Source: Marsupella aquatica
Lineage: Eukaryota > Marchantiophyta
Assembly: GCA_973895155.1 (NCBI GenBank)
Contig: OZ316898.1
Span: 11,160,001 to 11,224,000, forward strand
Direction of reading: 5' to 3'
Length of the DNA: 64,000 bases
Part shown: positions 20,401-33,314 of the stretch, piece by piece
How positions within the stretch are numbered: position 1 is the first letter of the stretch
How the letters are laid out: each line of letters starts with the position of its first letter
Position numbers and translations under genes: made by a program
Notes under the pieces: generated by a model
Seen by the model: only the letters and a program-made list of their open reading frames with translations
Told to the model about the DNA's origin: nothing
Database searches by the model: none

Positions 20401-22092
20401 GAGTGATGTGTGGGCAAGTCATTATATTCTCATAAAGTTTACAATCTTACCGAAGACCTTCCGCAACCAATAATCAAAAGTTGTATCCACATTTAGATCG
20501 CTTGTTAGATCGTTATCAACAACTCCACGGGTTTTGAAGCACCAAAAAATAGGTCAGGAGAATTCGGTAATCAGGAGGTGTCAGATGTCTTCTGATGGAA
20601 TTCGTTGACAGGATCTTGATTTGCGGAACTAAATCCTTCAATAGAGGACGATGGGCACGCCGGGAACGATCCCAATGGCTTGGTGGAACGGAGGTGGAGA
20701 TTGAAAAATTATGAAAAACTGCTAAAACATGACTGATCACAACTTTTCTAAAATTCTTAGTAAACAGATAGTACACGGTTCCACAACAATTATCAGTTAG
20801 GCAAATTGAAACATCCCAAGTGACCACACAAGTAAAGATCCAGTAAAATCATACGGGCAGTAACAGCGCAACCAAAGTCCCCAGTGTTTAAAGTCAAGTA
20901 TAACGATAGCAAATTTTGATTCAATACCAAGAAGGCCGTCTTAAGGGGCCTAAAAGGCAGTGGAGAAGATCATCCTCCAAACTAACATAAGCTGAAGGTT
21001 ATGGTCAGGAGGCAGTCAGCACCAATCGCGGTACACCATCTCAGTTTAAGGAGGGATCCGGAAGTGAACTTACTTCACGGGAACAAGAGTAAACTTTCGT
21101 ACAAGAAAGCTCGCCCAGGAATGCAAAAGTCATCTCCTTCATACCAAACTTCAAGAAAGCGACAATGTAATCAAGTGAAAGGGAAAAAAATCCCACGGAT
21201 AGTTGACATCAGAGATAGAACAAGAAACCGGTCTGGGTGAGAATTTGTCACTCGACGGAGGTGATTGGGAGAGAAGAGATCATCAGAATTGTGGCTACCG
21301 TACATAGCGGCAGTAGCCGGGTAGAAAGGTGACAGTGGATAAAAGGATCCGAAGGAGACAGATGAGATTGCCTCGCACATGAATCCGAGATTAACAATTC
21401 GGCCAAGCTACTCGGGCAAAGGTCAACTTCACCACCGTAGAAGGAGTGGACAATGTTAGACAAAATCAGGGACGATGATCTTGGAAGAAAGAGATGATAC
21501 TTCGGAGGAAGAAAGGAGATGATACTCGGAGGACGAATCAAACAAGAGAACACACTGGATCTTGATAAATTTTAGCACGGAAGGGAAACAACGCATTAAT
21601 TTGAGTTACTTTAATTGTTCAAAATTTGGGACACAGATACCACACTGTCAGATATAAAATCAAAAGAAGGATCTGTGTTACATGGACTAGCTGTGTGAGC
21701 GCTATCAACAAACTAAGGAAGGAAGAGGGAATGGAAAAAGAAATGTTGCCGAAGAACCATACATTTAAGTTGAAGAAGAAGCAGAACTAATCTCTTAGGT
21801 CAGGTAGACGAAAGGTTGAAGGAGAATTGCTTGCCAAAGTTAGGCTGATGAAATTGTGGACAATCGCGGGGGTCCAGCAACACGAGCGCTACACAAAATT
21901 TGAATTCGGAGCTCTTTCCACTAGTTGCCAACGCAGGGCATCGATCATTTGAAGTCACTTAGTTGTGTGAATCTCTAACTGGGTGCAAACGAATGCTACT
22001 GTAAGAGGTAGCATTCACGATGAGGGGTCCACTGAAACATAGAAGACAAAAGCATTCCTGGAGAAAACAATTTAGAAATGGCGGAAGCCCAC

Positions 22093-23988
22093 CTAAAAGT
22101 CTAGGCCACCTTCTCTAGCTGCATCTGCGAGAGCTTGAATCCGTCCATGGTAAACGAAGCCCCCTCTATCAAAGGCCACCTTTGTAATTCCTTTCTCCAA
22201 ACAGACCTTGGCGATCTCTTCACCAACTCTCTTGGCAGACTCCTGCAATTCAAAATACTAAGTCTCAAAACAATGTCCAAAAGACTCACCCCTTATTCAA
22301 TGCCTAAGTCTCTTACATTGATGCAAATTTCTCTAGGTTGGCACTGTAAAGCTAAAATGGGGCACCCACTCATTTGGACACCGATCAGTCAACCACTCGC
22401 AACGAAACTTACAATGGTGGGTCCGGCAGACATCTCGAGCTCTTCGCGCAGAGCTTTCTTCAGTGTCGATGATGCGGCCAAAGTGTGTTGCTTGGTGTCA
22501 TCAATCACTTGAGCATATAAATGCTTGTTGGAGCGGAAGACTGCAAGGCGAGGCCTCTCTGTAGTGCCATTGAGCTGTACAGACATGGAACACATAAGCA
22601 CCGAACAAGCTGAGACGATATAAATGTAATAATCATCTACGGAAGAAATGCCGCAATACACACCTCTGCCCACCTCCCAGAAATTGACTTTGGAAGGGCG
22701 CATCCTACCGATCGTAAAATTGAACAACTGACTTTGACAGAACAGAGAGGGCTCCAAATAATTGCTCCAGAAGCCCAACCAAGGTTTGCAGATTCTATGA
22801 ATACCTTCTTGCGGACGCGGCGATGCCGGACCTTAACAGTTTCCCTTCTGGTAGGCTCTCTGGCCTCTATCCTTACGGGTGCGTAAGCAACTGCAATTGC
22901 GCAACGGGAAACAATAAAATTTTCATCCATAACTAGAAGTTTAACTTTGCACATCTCAACAATTCACGGAAAAATCCAATTCAAAGGTCCGCAACGCAGC
23001 AAATGCCATGCCCAGACTTAGAAACATTAGGGCACACATTCAAATGGGAACAACCAGATTTTTTGACAGCAGAATAATCTCCTCAGCACAAAAGGATGTA
23101 CTTTTTATCGGGAGGAGAAGGCGGGGATCAGTAGAGAGACGAACCACGAGAAGTACAGACCAGCACAATTCCCGAGCTAGTAACTACATACCATATGTGC
23201 TAACTACTACAACAAAAAATAGCAAAGTAGACCAACTTCTCAGATAGTCAATCAATGCTGACGAAATCAATGACAAAAGAACGAAAAAGGACCCTCAGCT
23301 CCTACATAGTTGTAATGACATACTCCAGAAGTAGAGCCCAGGAACTCCGACCAACAGGAAATCTATCGACCCATACGCCACAATGCGACTAAAGCAACCC
23401 ACACCACATTATGGGCACTCACTTCTTGGTACGGAAACCAAGGAGGAAAACTAACATGCTATGCACCCTTGAATTTTCCATCGTCAACTCTCAAGTGAAG
23501 TGAAGCAGATCTCATTCTCCGAGGACACCTCCACCACACTCTCGAGAGAAATAGACAGGACCTGAGTTCTACCTCTGAAGCTTCCAGGGTGTCATAGTTC
23601 TATATCAAGGACAATGTTCAGTCGTAAAAAAACACTCGGAAAACCAATATCTATGATACACTACGCACGGCCCGACACAGATTGCAGACAGGTGGCAAGA
23701 ACCCTATACTCCAACAGATGACACCGCCAACATTCTAGATCTAGCATTATTGTCACTAACACCACAGAAAAGCTTCTCGAGAATGACCAGTTCTACTACA
23801 ATAGATATAAACACCGGAAACCGACCTGAATTGGTCAAAATGGGGGAACGGCACGGGACAGTCCTCGAATTTCTCATAGAGCAGTCGCTATGGCCTCCAA
23901 TCGAGATCCGCACCTGGGTTGCAGCCGTCTGCCGAACAGCAACGGAGCCGAGAGCAGCACCAATGATGGTAGCTGAAACCGCAGCCAT
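22093..23988 (-). CDS. RPL18: plastid 50S ribosomal protein uL18c (nuclear-encoded)
   Basis: Four exons on the minus strand: 23988-23826, 22890-22805, 22574-22413 and 22242-22093, in phase, giving 186 residues. The first 50 or so residues, rich in Ser, Thr, Ala and Arg, look like a chloroplast transit peptide. The mature part has all uL18 landmarks: the basic [36 protein letters not shown], and the C-terminal [27 protein letters not shown]. uL18 binds 5S rRNA in the large ribosomal subunit. The length is close to plant homologues (about 170). An in-frame ATG at 24021 would add 11 residues; the inner ATG before AAVSATII is chosen because it gives a typical MAA transit start. It is flanked by the two copies of the duplicated gene. 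Confidence 0.96.
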
Positions 23989-24462
23989 CTCCGACAACAA
24001 CAACGACGACAACAGCTCCAACGAAATGCGAACAGAGCCGAAACCCCTAGAATGCTCTCCTCTGCTTGGTGGAATGCAAAGCCTCGTCGCTCGGCTGATT
24101 CCCTTGCTACCACTCTAGTGTCCGCCAAGCACGTTCGATTCTGCCGTTTTCATCTCGAGCAGATAAGGTATCTTCGTTCACCTACGAGGTCATTGCGATT
24201 ACTCTTGTACCTATGCCATGGATGAACGGTGAGAGGGCACTCTTCCTAAGTGCATAATACGTAAGGGCATAACCTGCCTTACTGCAAGCAGAGTAATTAT
24301 TAATTTCAACGTGTTTTCGTTTTAGCCAAAGTGGTGAGTGTCACCTGGTGTGAAGGAGAAAATGCTCGGAATATACTTTATCTACTTTTCCTACATTGAT
24401 TTCTGACCCTTAGATCCAGTGTACACTTCTACAGTAGTCTTCTAGGGTACAGGGTTTAAGCG
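23989..24462. promoter_or_regulatory. short divergent intergenic region, putative bidirectional promoter
   Basis: 474 bp separates the start codons of plastid uL18c (minus) and copy 2 of the CUSTOS-like gene (plus). Both 5' UTRs and any promoters must fit here or overlap. I do not see a clear TATA box. The duplicated segment enters at about 24417, so only the last 45 bases are shared with copy 1. Confidence 0.55.
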
Positions 24463-27400
24463 ATGGCGAGCGAGAGCTCTTCGTCCAGCGATGAAGACGA
24501 GGAACACAATGCTGCGTTACGCAGTGTCGCCATCGATTCCAATGCTGTTCTTCAATTCGCGATGCCCTCAGTTCAAGGTTCTGGCCGCAAATCTCGCCTA
24601 TCGAAATTCTCCAGTAAGAGAACTACAAAAGTCCTTGAAGACGACGATGACACTGACGGAGATGGTACCGGTGGGCTGAAGTTGTATCAAACTAGGGTAC
24701 TTTATTCCTTTCCTTTCCTCCCTCCACCGCTCTCTGTCTGAAAGAGAGTTTGATAATTGAATCTAAACTTTCAAGGAGCAGCCGATAGAGTTTCGGTTTA
24801 AGCACACGACTTCTTCTTCCTTTCTCATGTCTAAAGTCTTATCCAGTGGTGCCAGTCTCTCGTTGAATTATATTCTATGCCACAGTGTGTTTCGCACCCA
24901 CCGACCATAGCCCCTTCTTCTGTCTCTAGGTCTTAGATTTGAACCTCAAATAGATGAAATGTGAAAGTGTTTTCCAGGATAATTGTGCGTTCTCTGTCAA
25001 TAATCTCAACTGCTTTAAACGTTAGGTAGGCTGAGGGAGCACGGAAACGCAATTGCATCGAAATTTACTGCAGCTCATTGACGCATTTCTAAGTTATTGG
25101 TTGAAAATGTGGACCCACTTCTGGACGTAGGGCCTGATTTTCAAAATCTTTTAGAGTAATTTAAAGAAAATTTGTTAGTCGCTGATTTGAACGACTTCAG
25201 CTAAATTATTATTGTTTAGAAGATGAACTGATAAGAAGTGTATATGTTCTTGCACAGAATTTTGTGAGTTTGACCTCGGCATGTTGGCTTTGACCTGGAT
25301 GAAATTTTATAGACTCGTTTTTTCTGGTCTGGATGCTGCTTGAGTGGCATGGTTCTGATATTTAATGATATCGATATCCTTAAGCCAGTCTGTTATACTC
25401 CAACTGTTGGGTCTCGTGGGCAGTAGACAGGATTACTCAATCATCAAGGTATTGTAGTGAATTTGTGGACTTTATCCATTGTGGCAGATTGCTTTGTCTG
25501 CAGGTTCAAGACCTTCTCCAGAACCACCTCGACAAAGTTTTTGAGGAAAGTGTAGGGGAGGTAGCAGTTGAACCTGAGAATGGTGCGAAGTCTGGTGGTA
25601 ACGGAGCAGACGACGAGACTTATGATGACGAAATTCGTCTCTATGGCGATGCGCCTCTTGGTGTTTCCTTGAAGAGGTCCAGGCCATCGAAGCGTAAGTC
25701 GTAGTAGGTCCATTTTCCCTTACCAAAGAGACTGCATTTTGTGATGTCATTCATAGTGCAGACTTCGCAGAGATGGTTTTATCTGGCTTGAAATCCTTCG
25801 TACGGACGTGTTTGGGTCCAAGTTTTGTACTGTGCATTCTTGAAGCATGAGAACGCATGTACAGAACTACGTTAACTGACCACTCACTGGTAAGTTCCAG
25901 ATTTTCAAGTGAGACTGCTACCTCCGCGATATGACAGTAGTGATGACGATTCAGCTGAGGTATTTCACACAAGATCTCTCAAAGCATCGTTTCTGCCTAG
26001 GTCTAATATGTAACAAGGCTCAGTTCAATTCATGATCTTCACATGGCCAGTGAAGTCTGAAATGTGGATTCAGAGACATCGAACGTCACGAAGAAGTTGT
26101 GTTAGGATAGTGTGACTAATATAGAATCAAATTGGAGTAAGCAAACTTTCTTTCTAAAGCTTTCTGAATCGGAGACTGATCGTTCAGCTGATGTGCTTTA
26201 CAGCGGGAGTCTCGTTTCCAGGTGGCAGCTATTGAGACTTCGGAGGTCATATCTCAGGCAGAGAAAGCCCGGGCAAAAGCTTTTGCCAGATTTCTGGAAG
26301 CAGAAGAGGCCTCCCGAAAAGCAGACAAAGCTGAAGCAGAGCGAGTAAAACATTTGAGGAAAGAGCGAGGGGAGGAGTGGCTTCCTTCAATTGCTAAGGA
26401 AGCCATGATTGAAGTTAGAAATGAAACACAGAGAAGAAAAGCAATGACCTCAGAGGCGAAGATTGGAGTAGTTGCCATCTACAGGATTTGAGAAACTAGA
26501 TTCTTTCAGGCAGTGGGAGTCAACTGTCTGGTCAAGCTCTTTGGAAACAATGTACTATTCAGGGATGTCATGGTATGCGAGTACGGTCATGTGTACTATA
26601 TGTGAGCTGGTGCATGCGCTGGCCTATGTCTGTGTTCGTCATTGAAAGTCATGTTTTCTCAAGGAGAGGAAACCTTTTGAGAGGGTTGAAGATGAAAGTG
26701 ATTATGTGTCCCTGCACATCTGGTAACAGTGGTTATTATCACTATGATGGTTGTCCGTACTAAGTAAAACTTTTGCCCACATATTGTTATACAAGATCAT
26801 ACGAAAGTTTTCCCACATGGTCCTGCATGTTGCAGGCACATTTTACCCCTCGTGCACGCTCCTATTGAAGTTTTCTTCAGGTATGTGTACCGACCTCACG
26901 ACAGCATTGGCATCTGGTTAACAGCAATTCCCAGTCAGCCTTATCTTGGAAAGATCCATATTGTTTTCTAATTGGAGGTAACGTAGGTAAGTTGTTGGAG
27001 GCCCATCGAGGACACGAAACACTGGCTCGAGACAGCGCCAAATCCTTGGCATCAAACCTGAACCATCGGGCTGAGCTGCCACTATGGACCAGCACGGTCT
27101 ACTACGATCGTTCCACAGTTCAGGCCGGAGACAGACCTTAATTCTTCAGAAGAAACTCGAGAAGTACGAATTTGAGAATTTACATAGTTTGCATCAATAT
27201 GCGAATGGTGTTAGTGTTTTTGAATTCATGAACCTCGTGGGTAAAATAATCATGAATGTATGTTAAAATGGCCTTCAATACATACGTGCAGCCCGTTCCT
27301 TAAATTCTGTACTAGGAACTTAATACATTCTTCTGGAGCTCAGCGTGAGAATTGAAACACTCTAAGCTCTAACCTAGTCGTAGAATTTTCACTGAAGTGC

Positions 27401-27873
27401 CCATCCATCATGTGCTCCTGTTACATTGCTTAGTACAAAAGGTCTTGAAGGATAACTACGTGTGATCTCTTTGTCCAAGTAGCAGACTAACTGGGAATAG
27501 CACCACAGTACTTCTAGGACACATGTTGAACTTCTAGTGATCAACCACAGCTTGTGCTCGAGCAAGAGTATCACGATCCTTAAAACTTGAAGGCCCGAAG
27601 TTCATGCAGACCTAAGTTACCAGACAGATACCCTTAGTTGAGCACCGGAATCTGACAACATTACTTCAACAATGATAGTTGCTGACTACGGTGAAGGTAT
27701 TCAACAGAATATTTAACGAACTAAACGGAAGTGAAATGCAAAATTTGTAGCCACTGTTCAGTGATTAATCATAACACCGTTTCCAAGTCTGATCCTGTCT
27801 TATGACCAACAGAAGGTAATTGGTCCTTTCAGATATGTCCCTCACCGCATTGTCAAGGTTGCACTTTGACTTA
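24417..27873 (+). repeat. segmental duplication, copy 2
   Basis: About 3.46 kb matching 15597-19076. The left border is in the 5' UTR next to the divergent region with uL18c. The right border is followed at 27874 by unrelated DNA leading to the CHCH gene. Confidence 0.95.
24463..26491 (+). CDS. CUSTOS-like acidic/charged protein, copy 2
   Basis: Exons 24463-24696, 25504-25693, 25910-25959 and 26204-26491 give 253 residues in one phase with all splice sites kept. Exon lengths (234, 190, 50 and 288) are identical to those of copy 1. Residue differences from copy 1 are four in exon 1 (around SAK/TTK, Y/D and R/G), one in exon 2 (H/N) and two in exon 4 (G/A and T/I). Both copies being open after visible intron drift suggests that both proteins are still under some constraint, or that the duplication is recent. 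Naming as CUSTOS-like is tentative, as for copy 1. Its 5' side is shared with the uL18c gene, so it may be co-expressed with it. Confidence 0.8.
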
Positions 27874-28277
27874 GCCAACAATATCCTTACCATGCCACAC
27901 CTCGTTGGATAATCAAGTTGACCAGCTTTGAACAAAAACCTTGCTCTAAAAGTTGGTCATGTCGAGCCCAGGTAAGCAGCCTTAACGTCTTGTAGCCCCT
28001 CAATTAATATTCCCATCCAGGCAGGGATCCAAAAGAATCATGATGATAGAGATGCTGCAAATGCCTGTATGAATTGGTTGATTAGTGTTGGATAACAGCT
28101 CTATTCGTACAGGTCCCTTCCTAACCTTGTCCACAACGAGTGCTCATGCTTATTTAACAGCCAGATACTTGCTTCATATCATCATCCAAGTTGAAAAGCA
28201 AAGACCGAGTGCCATCACTTCAAAACCAATTATCCTAACATATACCTGGCATGTGTTAATTGGTTTTGTACACTCAC

Positions 28278-29602
28278 TTCTTGAGCTTGCCTTGAACACC
28301 CGACAAATGCTTGAACAAGCTTTGAGCAGAGTAATGGGTTCTGCATCTCCCAGCAACCACCCACAGCTCAGATGATAAATTGCAAAAGACATTTTTTTTG
28401 CGTCAATGTAGGGTCATGGGGAATTTCATTGCTGATGTGGTTCCCAGAAGTCAAATCACAGTGCAGTAATCGTAACGAACCTTCTGGTTTTCTTTATAGC
28501 ACTCTACACAGTTAGCCCGCTCATTTGAACAGGGTGGAGCATGGGAAGGAGCTCTGTGAAGAACAGACAAATAAAGACTTGTTAGAGTGATACATAAGTA
28601 CCATATTCCGCAGTTGAAAGCTTTCATTGGTGAGGGAAGTAAGGATAATGGTAAACATATATGCCATACTTTCAGCCGAATTAATATAGGAAGGAAAAAG
28701 AGGAACCCCCGCGGGGGATATTATTGGCAACATTTCCAACATACTAAGAAAACTCTTTAATTAACCAATAAGTGTACCTATATTGCTTTTCTTGAAGCTC
28801 TCGAGCCATTTCTTGCACCTTTGCAAGCTCACGATCTCCTTGTTTCTGAAGTCTTTGAGCAAGTTGCTTCTAAAAATTCAAACATCACTAGGTCAGATCT
28901 TTGACCACGACATGCAATTCTTAGCTCCATATTCATTACAGAAATCAGTGAACAGACACGTAACACAATGCAGTGTTGATCCATAGCAGATATATTGCGA
29001 GATCATCATTGTCCTTGACCAGTAAGCTGAAAAATGATCTCCTTCTCTTTGTAGGCTCTACCGTCAGCAGTAAAGCGTACACACAAGCAAATTAATAGAA
29101 ACGAAGACGATATCTAAATGGGCCAATCATACTCGGAGCGTTGAAACTAATTTATAAGGAACCTCAATGCTGAATACGGGGGTGATAAACTCACACTTTC
29201 GTCAATTGCCTGATAAACAGGGGCCAGCTCCTTCTTGAGATCAGCTACAGGCGGTTCTACACTAAGTGGAGTACCAAAAATACCACCAAAGGGAGGAAAG
29301 TAGGGGTCCCGTGCTGGCCATCCTCCTGCTGATGGTCCATGCTGGACATCTGGTTCATGCCATTCAACGGTCTTCTCTTGAGGCACAGGAGAGATTGAAG
29401 AGAACGGTCTTGGCTTTGCCTTTGCCTGTCTTCTCCTTTTAGGTCTCTTTTCTCCTTGCTCTACCAGTCTTTGCATGAGCTCAGGTGTCACCTGTAGAAT
29501 CAGACTGTTAGCCCGCTCGTCCAGAGAAAGCATGATAGCAGAGGAAGAGAAGGGAATTAGAACAATATGCCGTAAATTGTGAATTTCTGATGTAACACCC
29601 AT
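28278..29602 (-). CDS. twin-CX9C (CHCH) coiled-coil protein, MIC19/CHCHD3-like
   Basis: Exons supported on the minus strand are 29491-29195, 28869-28778, 28553-28481 and 28346-28278. They keep one phase. Residues in order: a basic KRPKRRRQAK segment, a Pro/Gly-rich segment with ARDPYFPPFGGIFGTP, a coiled coil (DLKKELAPVYQAIDES then QRLQKQGDRELAKVQEMA), and a CHCH domain. The two CX9C motifs read CSNERANCVEC and CSKLVQAFVGC. Such domains are oxidised in the mitochondrial intermembrane space by MIA40/ERV1, and coiled coil plus CHCH is the plan of MICOS subunit MIC19. The N-terminus is uncertain: an in-frame ATG at 29602 (MGVTSE) precedes the first exon but may be intron read-through. The donor at 28480 (GTTCGT) is weak. 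A donor-like GTGAGT at 28277 implies a further C-terminal exon not identified. Confidence 0.75.
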
Positions 29603-30855
29603 GTAGATGGTCTGCAAACTGAAGAGGTAGATTGAAGTCAGGAACACTGTCTTTACGAGTTATTCAAAAGAAGATTCCATCAGCATTTAACAACGTGATC
29701 ATAAGCGATATGCGTTTCTGGCAAATTCCAAACGAGCAACAACACACTGAAGAACCACAAAACCAGCACCTAACAAGAGAAGCTTCACGAGCGTCTGCCA
29801 TGGCCAATAACAAACAGCGCTCACAACACGACCTAATCTCATAGTAGACTCGGACGACCAGAATTGGAGGCATGACAGCTCAGGAATCTCTTCGGAGAAA
29901 TCTTGACAAAGTATTATATTATGAAGCTCCCAATATTGTTCACTGATAAGTTTTAGCATGAAGAGGTAGCTTGCTTTCCATCTCGATTCAATACAATCCT
30001 TGAGGAATGGAGGACAATTCAGATACCTCGGGGCCTGCCACCCTCGTCACCCTTTCCTATGCTTAGGAAAGACCTGTGCGAGATAAATTAAGTTCACGAT
30101 CACCAATCTATCTTCCCAACTTCACTATCAGTAGCGACCACCTCACAACTCCTTCCCTAGCAGTCCTGAGGCCAAGCGTGTAAATCTGCCAACAGGACGG
30201 ATCGTCGATTTCGAACGAACTATGAGCTCTCTTCCATTCCATGCATTTACTACTAAAGAGCACGACATTCGGAAAGATATACCTGCAACGCGAACGAATT
30301 GCTCATCCTGCCTGCCTGCCTGCAAAGTCCCGGTTTCTCGACAACTCTATTTCCTCCGGCAGAGCATAAGCTCTCGAATGCAGAGGAGAGGCGAGCAGAG
30401 AGGAAGACGAACCCGCAGAGCGATCAAGTGAGTCTTAGCTGCCCATAACAGGTGCAACGACGGACGTCCGAAGTCGTCAGATCTGGGACTTTTCAACACC
30501 CAGTGTTCAACAATTGGTTTCTGTTCTGGAAATGAATGGGTGAGAAGGACAACAGGGAAGAGGGATTATTGAAGACAGACAGACTGCGAAATGGGAAGGG
30601 TAATGACGTTTATTCTTGTCATCATTCCTCCATTGCAGCCGTGCGAAGTGGCAGGATGAGTTCTTCGCATCAACAGGCAACAGCTGAGCCTCTTGAAGGA
30701 TGTGCAGTCCTCATTGTTTTGAATGAGAGAGCTTCTGTAGACGGATCGTATCCATTTCTGAGGCTTTGTGGGCGCACCCCATACATACTGCTTCGTACAT
30801 AATTGTGGAGACATTGGGATTTGGCACAAATCTTAGCTAACTTCACTGCATGTAA

Positions 30856-30985
30856 ACCAGGGTCTACATTTTCTCTTTGTAGCTTAGGAGTGGGTTATGT
30901 ACCTAATAGAGTACATTTTAACCAGGGTCTACATTTTCTCTTTGTAGCTTAGGAGTTGGGTTATGTACCTAAAAGAGCCCAATCA
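30856..30985. repeat. 65-base tandem duplication
   Basis: Two units starting ACCAGGGTCTACATTTTCTC at 30856 and 30921, identical over most of their length, both followed by GGTTATGTACCTAA. Confidence 0.9.
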
Positions 30986-31116
30986 AAAGCTTTTCCCTGG
31001 GTGGGTATGACCTCCTTGTGGGCTACCTTACAGTGGTGCATGCTCCAGAGTTGCTTTTTAATCCTCTCTTGGATGGGTTAGCTTTCAAGTTCAAGGCAAA
31101 AATAAAAGATTTTTGC

Positions 31117-31690
31117 TGGGCCTACTGTCTAGAGTGAAGCCTGTAGATGTGACTCCAAGTGAGGGCATACTTAACGGTCAGTGTGTACACAAAAAGTGAG
31201 GGTGCACACAGAAAACAAGGATGGGGGCAAAGATGAAAAGGAAGTAGAATGGAATCCTCCTTTCTGCAAAGTTTTTTCTCCTCCTTATCTCTATTTATGT
31301 TCAAGGAGTGGGTAACCAGGGTAGCATAGTGTACCTCACATCCCTTCAAGACTTTTCCCTTTGTGTTTTTCTGTACTTTATAAGGATGCCTGTGTCAGGC
31401 TGTGCAAGGGCATTATGGGCACACAGTGCTCTCATTTTGGTGAGTTTACACAATGCATTATGAACAAAACTTTAGCATATATATATATATTCGTTTGGGC
31501 CTACGTTCTAGAGTGAAGCCTCCATAGAGTGATGCTAACTTAGGGCATGACTGAAAGTGAGGGTGTAGACAAAAGCAGAGGAGGGGGGGGGGGGGGGGGA
31601 TGAATGGGAAATAACCAGGAATCATTTGTCTACAAGGTATTTTTTGGTCCTCACCTCTATGTATGTTCAAGGAAAGGGTAATCTGCTAGT
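31117..31690. repeat. two related copies of the 6.1-kb TIR-element family
   Basis: Units at about 31117-31350 and 31497-31690 both begin with GGGCCTAC followed by TCTAGAGTGAAGCCT, and contain AAAGTGAGGGTG and TATGTTCAAGGA. The same opening and a related internal motif (CACGTTCAAAGAATGGGTA) occur in the element at 6111-6657. The second unit contains a 17-base poly-G run (31583-31599). Confidence 0.6.
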
Positions 31691-32029
31691 GTACATAAAC
31701 TTGCATGAAGCATCAGAGTGGGCATGTAGGATCATAGACGAGGGTGCTAATACACTTAATGGCCTAAGAAATTTTGATTTGTACTGTTTTTAGTAACGGC
31801 AGAGGGTTAGTTTCATAATTCCTCATTCAAGATCCCTCTTGTGCATTTTTCTCCACAAACACAACTCATTGTACAACCTGTGCAGTGGATTAAGACGATG
31901 TCTTTCATAAAAATCTAGACCCAAGGTTTAAGTTTATTATAGCACTCTTGAGCAAGCTCTTGGGAGTGCTTTACTATACACCTAATGTACTCCTTAATTT
32001 TTCTTTTGGTAGGTTTTGGAGCTTCATGG

Positions 32030-33170
32030 AGAAGAATGCATAGTCCACATTTTGGTGCATTCACATAGGGATTCCTAAAATCACCAGTCACTTATTTAGT
32101 GAGTCACATAAATATAGAGCAACCAGTGGGAATGTTCTTATTGAACTCCTTCAACAAACACTGAAAACGACACTCCAATAGAGGAGGAGCTCTTCATCAT
32201 GGGCTTGAATAGTGAGTAGGGTGGGAATTGAGGCCAGGTACACAGCAAATCCCAAACTCACAGCTCACTCATTTAGTGACTCACATATAGAGCAACCAGT
32301 GGGAACATATAGGACAAGGACACTCTGGGCAGAGGGTTACTAGGCTGGAACTCTGTGACCAAAAGTGAAAAAAATATTGAGTGACGGTAGCCGGGGAGTT
32401 TTCTAAGCACTCTGGGAGCAGGGTTGACACTAGAACCCCAACCCAGACTGTCATTATAGTATGTAAATGTGCTACGGAAAAAGGTAACAATCACGAGTTC
32501 CCAGGCAGGAGATTATGGGAAAATGGCTACACACTTATTCCATACCCCATTTACATCCTTATTACACTCCTTCAACAAAGAAAGACACTCCAGGAAAAGT
32601 TAGCCAGAAAAGCTAACAAATTACTAGTTTCTAGACAGGAGATTATAGAAATAGCAAGGACCTTTAAAAATGGTTACACACTGGTAAACTTTATTCCATA
32701 CCCCATGTACATCGTGTTGTACTACACTCCAGCAAAAGAAAGATACTCCAGGAAAAGTTAACAATCACAAGTTTCCAGATATATATTATGGAAATAACAA
32801 AGACTTCCAAAATGGTTACACACCCATAACCTTTATTCCATAATGCACTTTAGTTCTTATTAGGGTGTCTCAAAGCTTCAATATTAAGGATGATCTCATT
32901 CGACAGTAAAGGAATGGTCATAACTTTTTCACAACTTTATGTAAAAGTTTTTTTTGGTTTTTCTGTCACCAGCCTCTATAGTGACCAATAGTAATGGCAT
33001 AAAACCCGTCCTTATGGCAAAATGTTATAGACTCTGAATTTCATAGTTATAAACTATTTGCCTCCATAACCCCTATGTAGGGAGTTAAGGTCCATCAAAT
33101 TGTCACCTTTTAGACACCTTTGAGAGGCCCTACTACACTCATTGAGCAAAAGAAAGAGACTCCAGGACAG
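32030..33170. repeat. degenerate tandem repeats
   Basis: One unit containing TATAGAGCAACCAGTGGGAA occurs near 32115 and 32285. A second unit of 129-146 bases, containing AACAAT(C)AC(G/A)AGTTTCC, ATTATGG and TTCCATA and ending ACTCCAGGAAAAGTTA, starts at about 32485, 32614 and 32760. A partial further copy (CAAAAGAAAGAGACTCCAGG) lies near 33147. Confidence 0.7.
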
Positions 33171-33314
33171 CTTCCTTAGAATGTCATGGGCAAGTACAGA
33201 TTCCGATCGGTCGTGAGTTCTGGACTCATGATGCCTGTTGGTCGAGAGAGAAAGAATGATAAACAATTGAAGTTGGCAGCCGCTTGACCCTTTCTCTCTC
33301 CAATTCCAGGCAGA

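Larger units (their letters stand above)
19077..22092. other. intergenic region with tandem repeats
   Basis: No supported gene. It holds two tandem duplications (19585-19767 and 20112-20400), a CA-dinucleotide run near 20038-20051, and short open frames near 20.5-21.5 kb with no recognisable motif. Confidence 0.5.

Noticed and set aside
28500-29525. Shared 12-base word GAGCGGGCTAAC in the CHCH exon and upstream of the first exon
   Set aside because: Too short; no flanking similarity, so chance is the best explanation.
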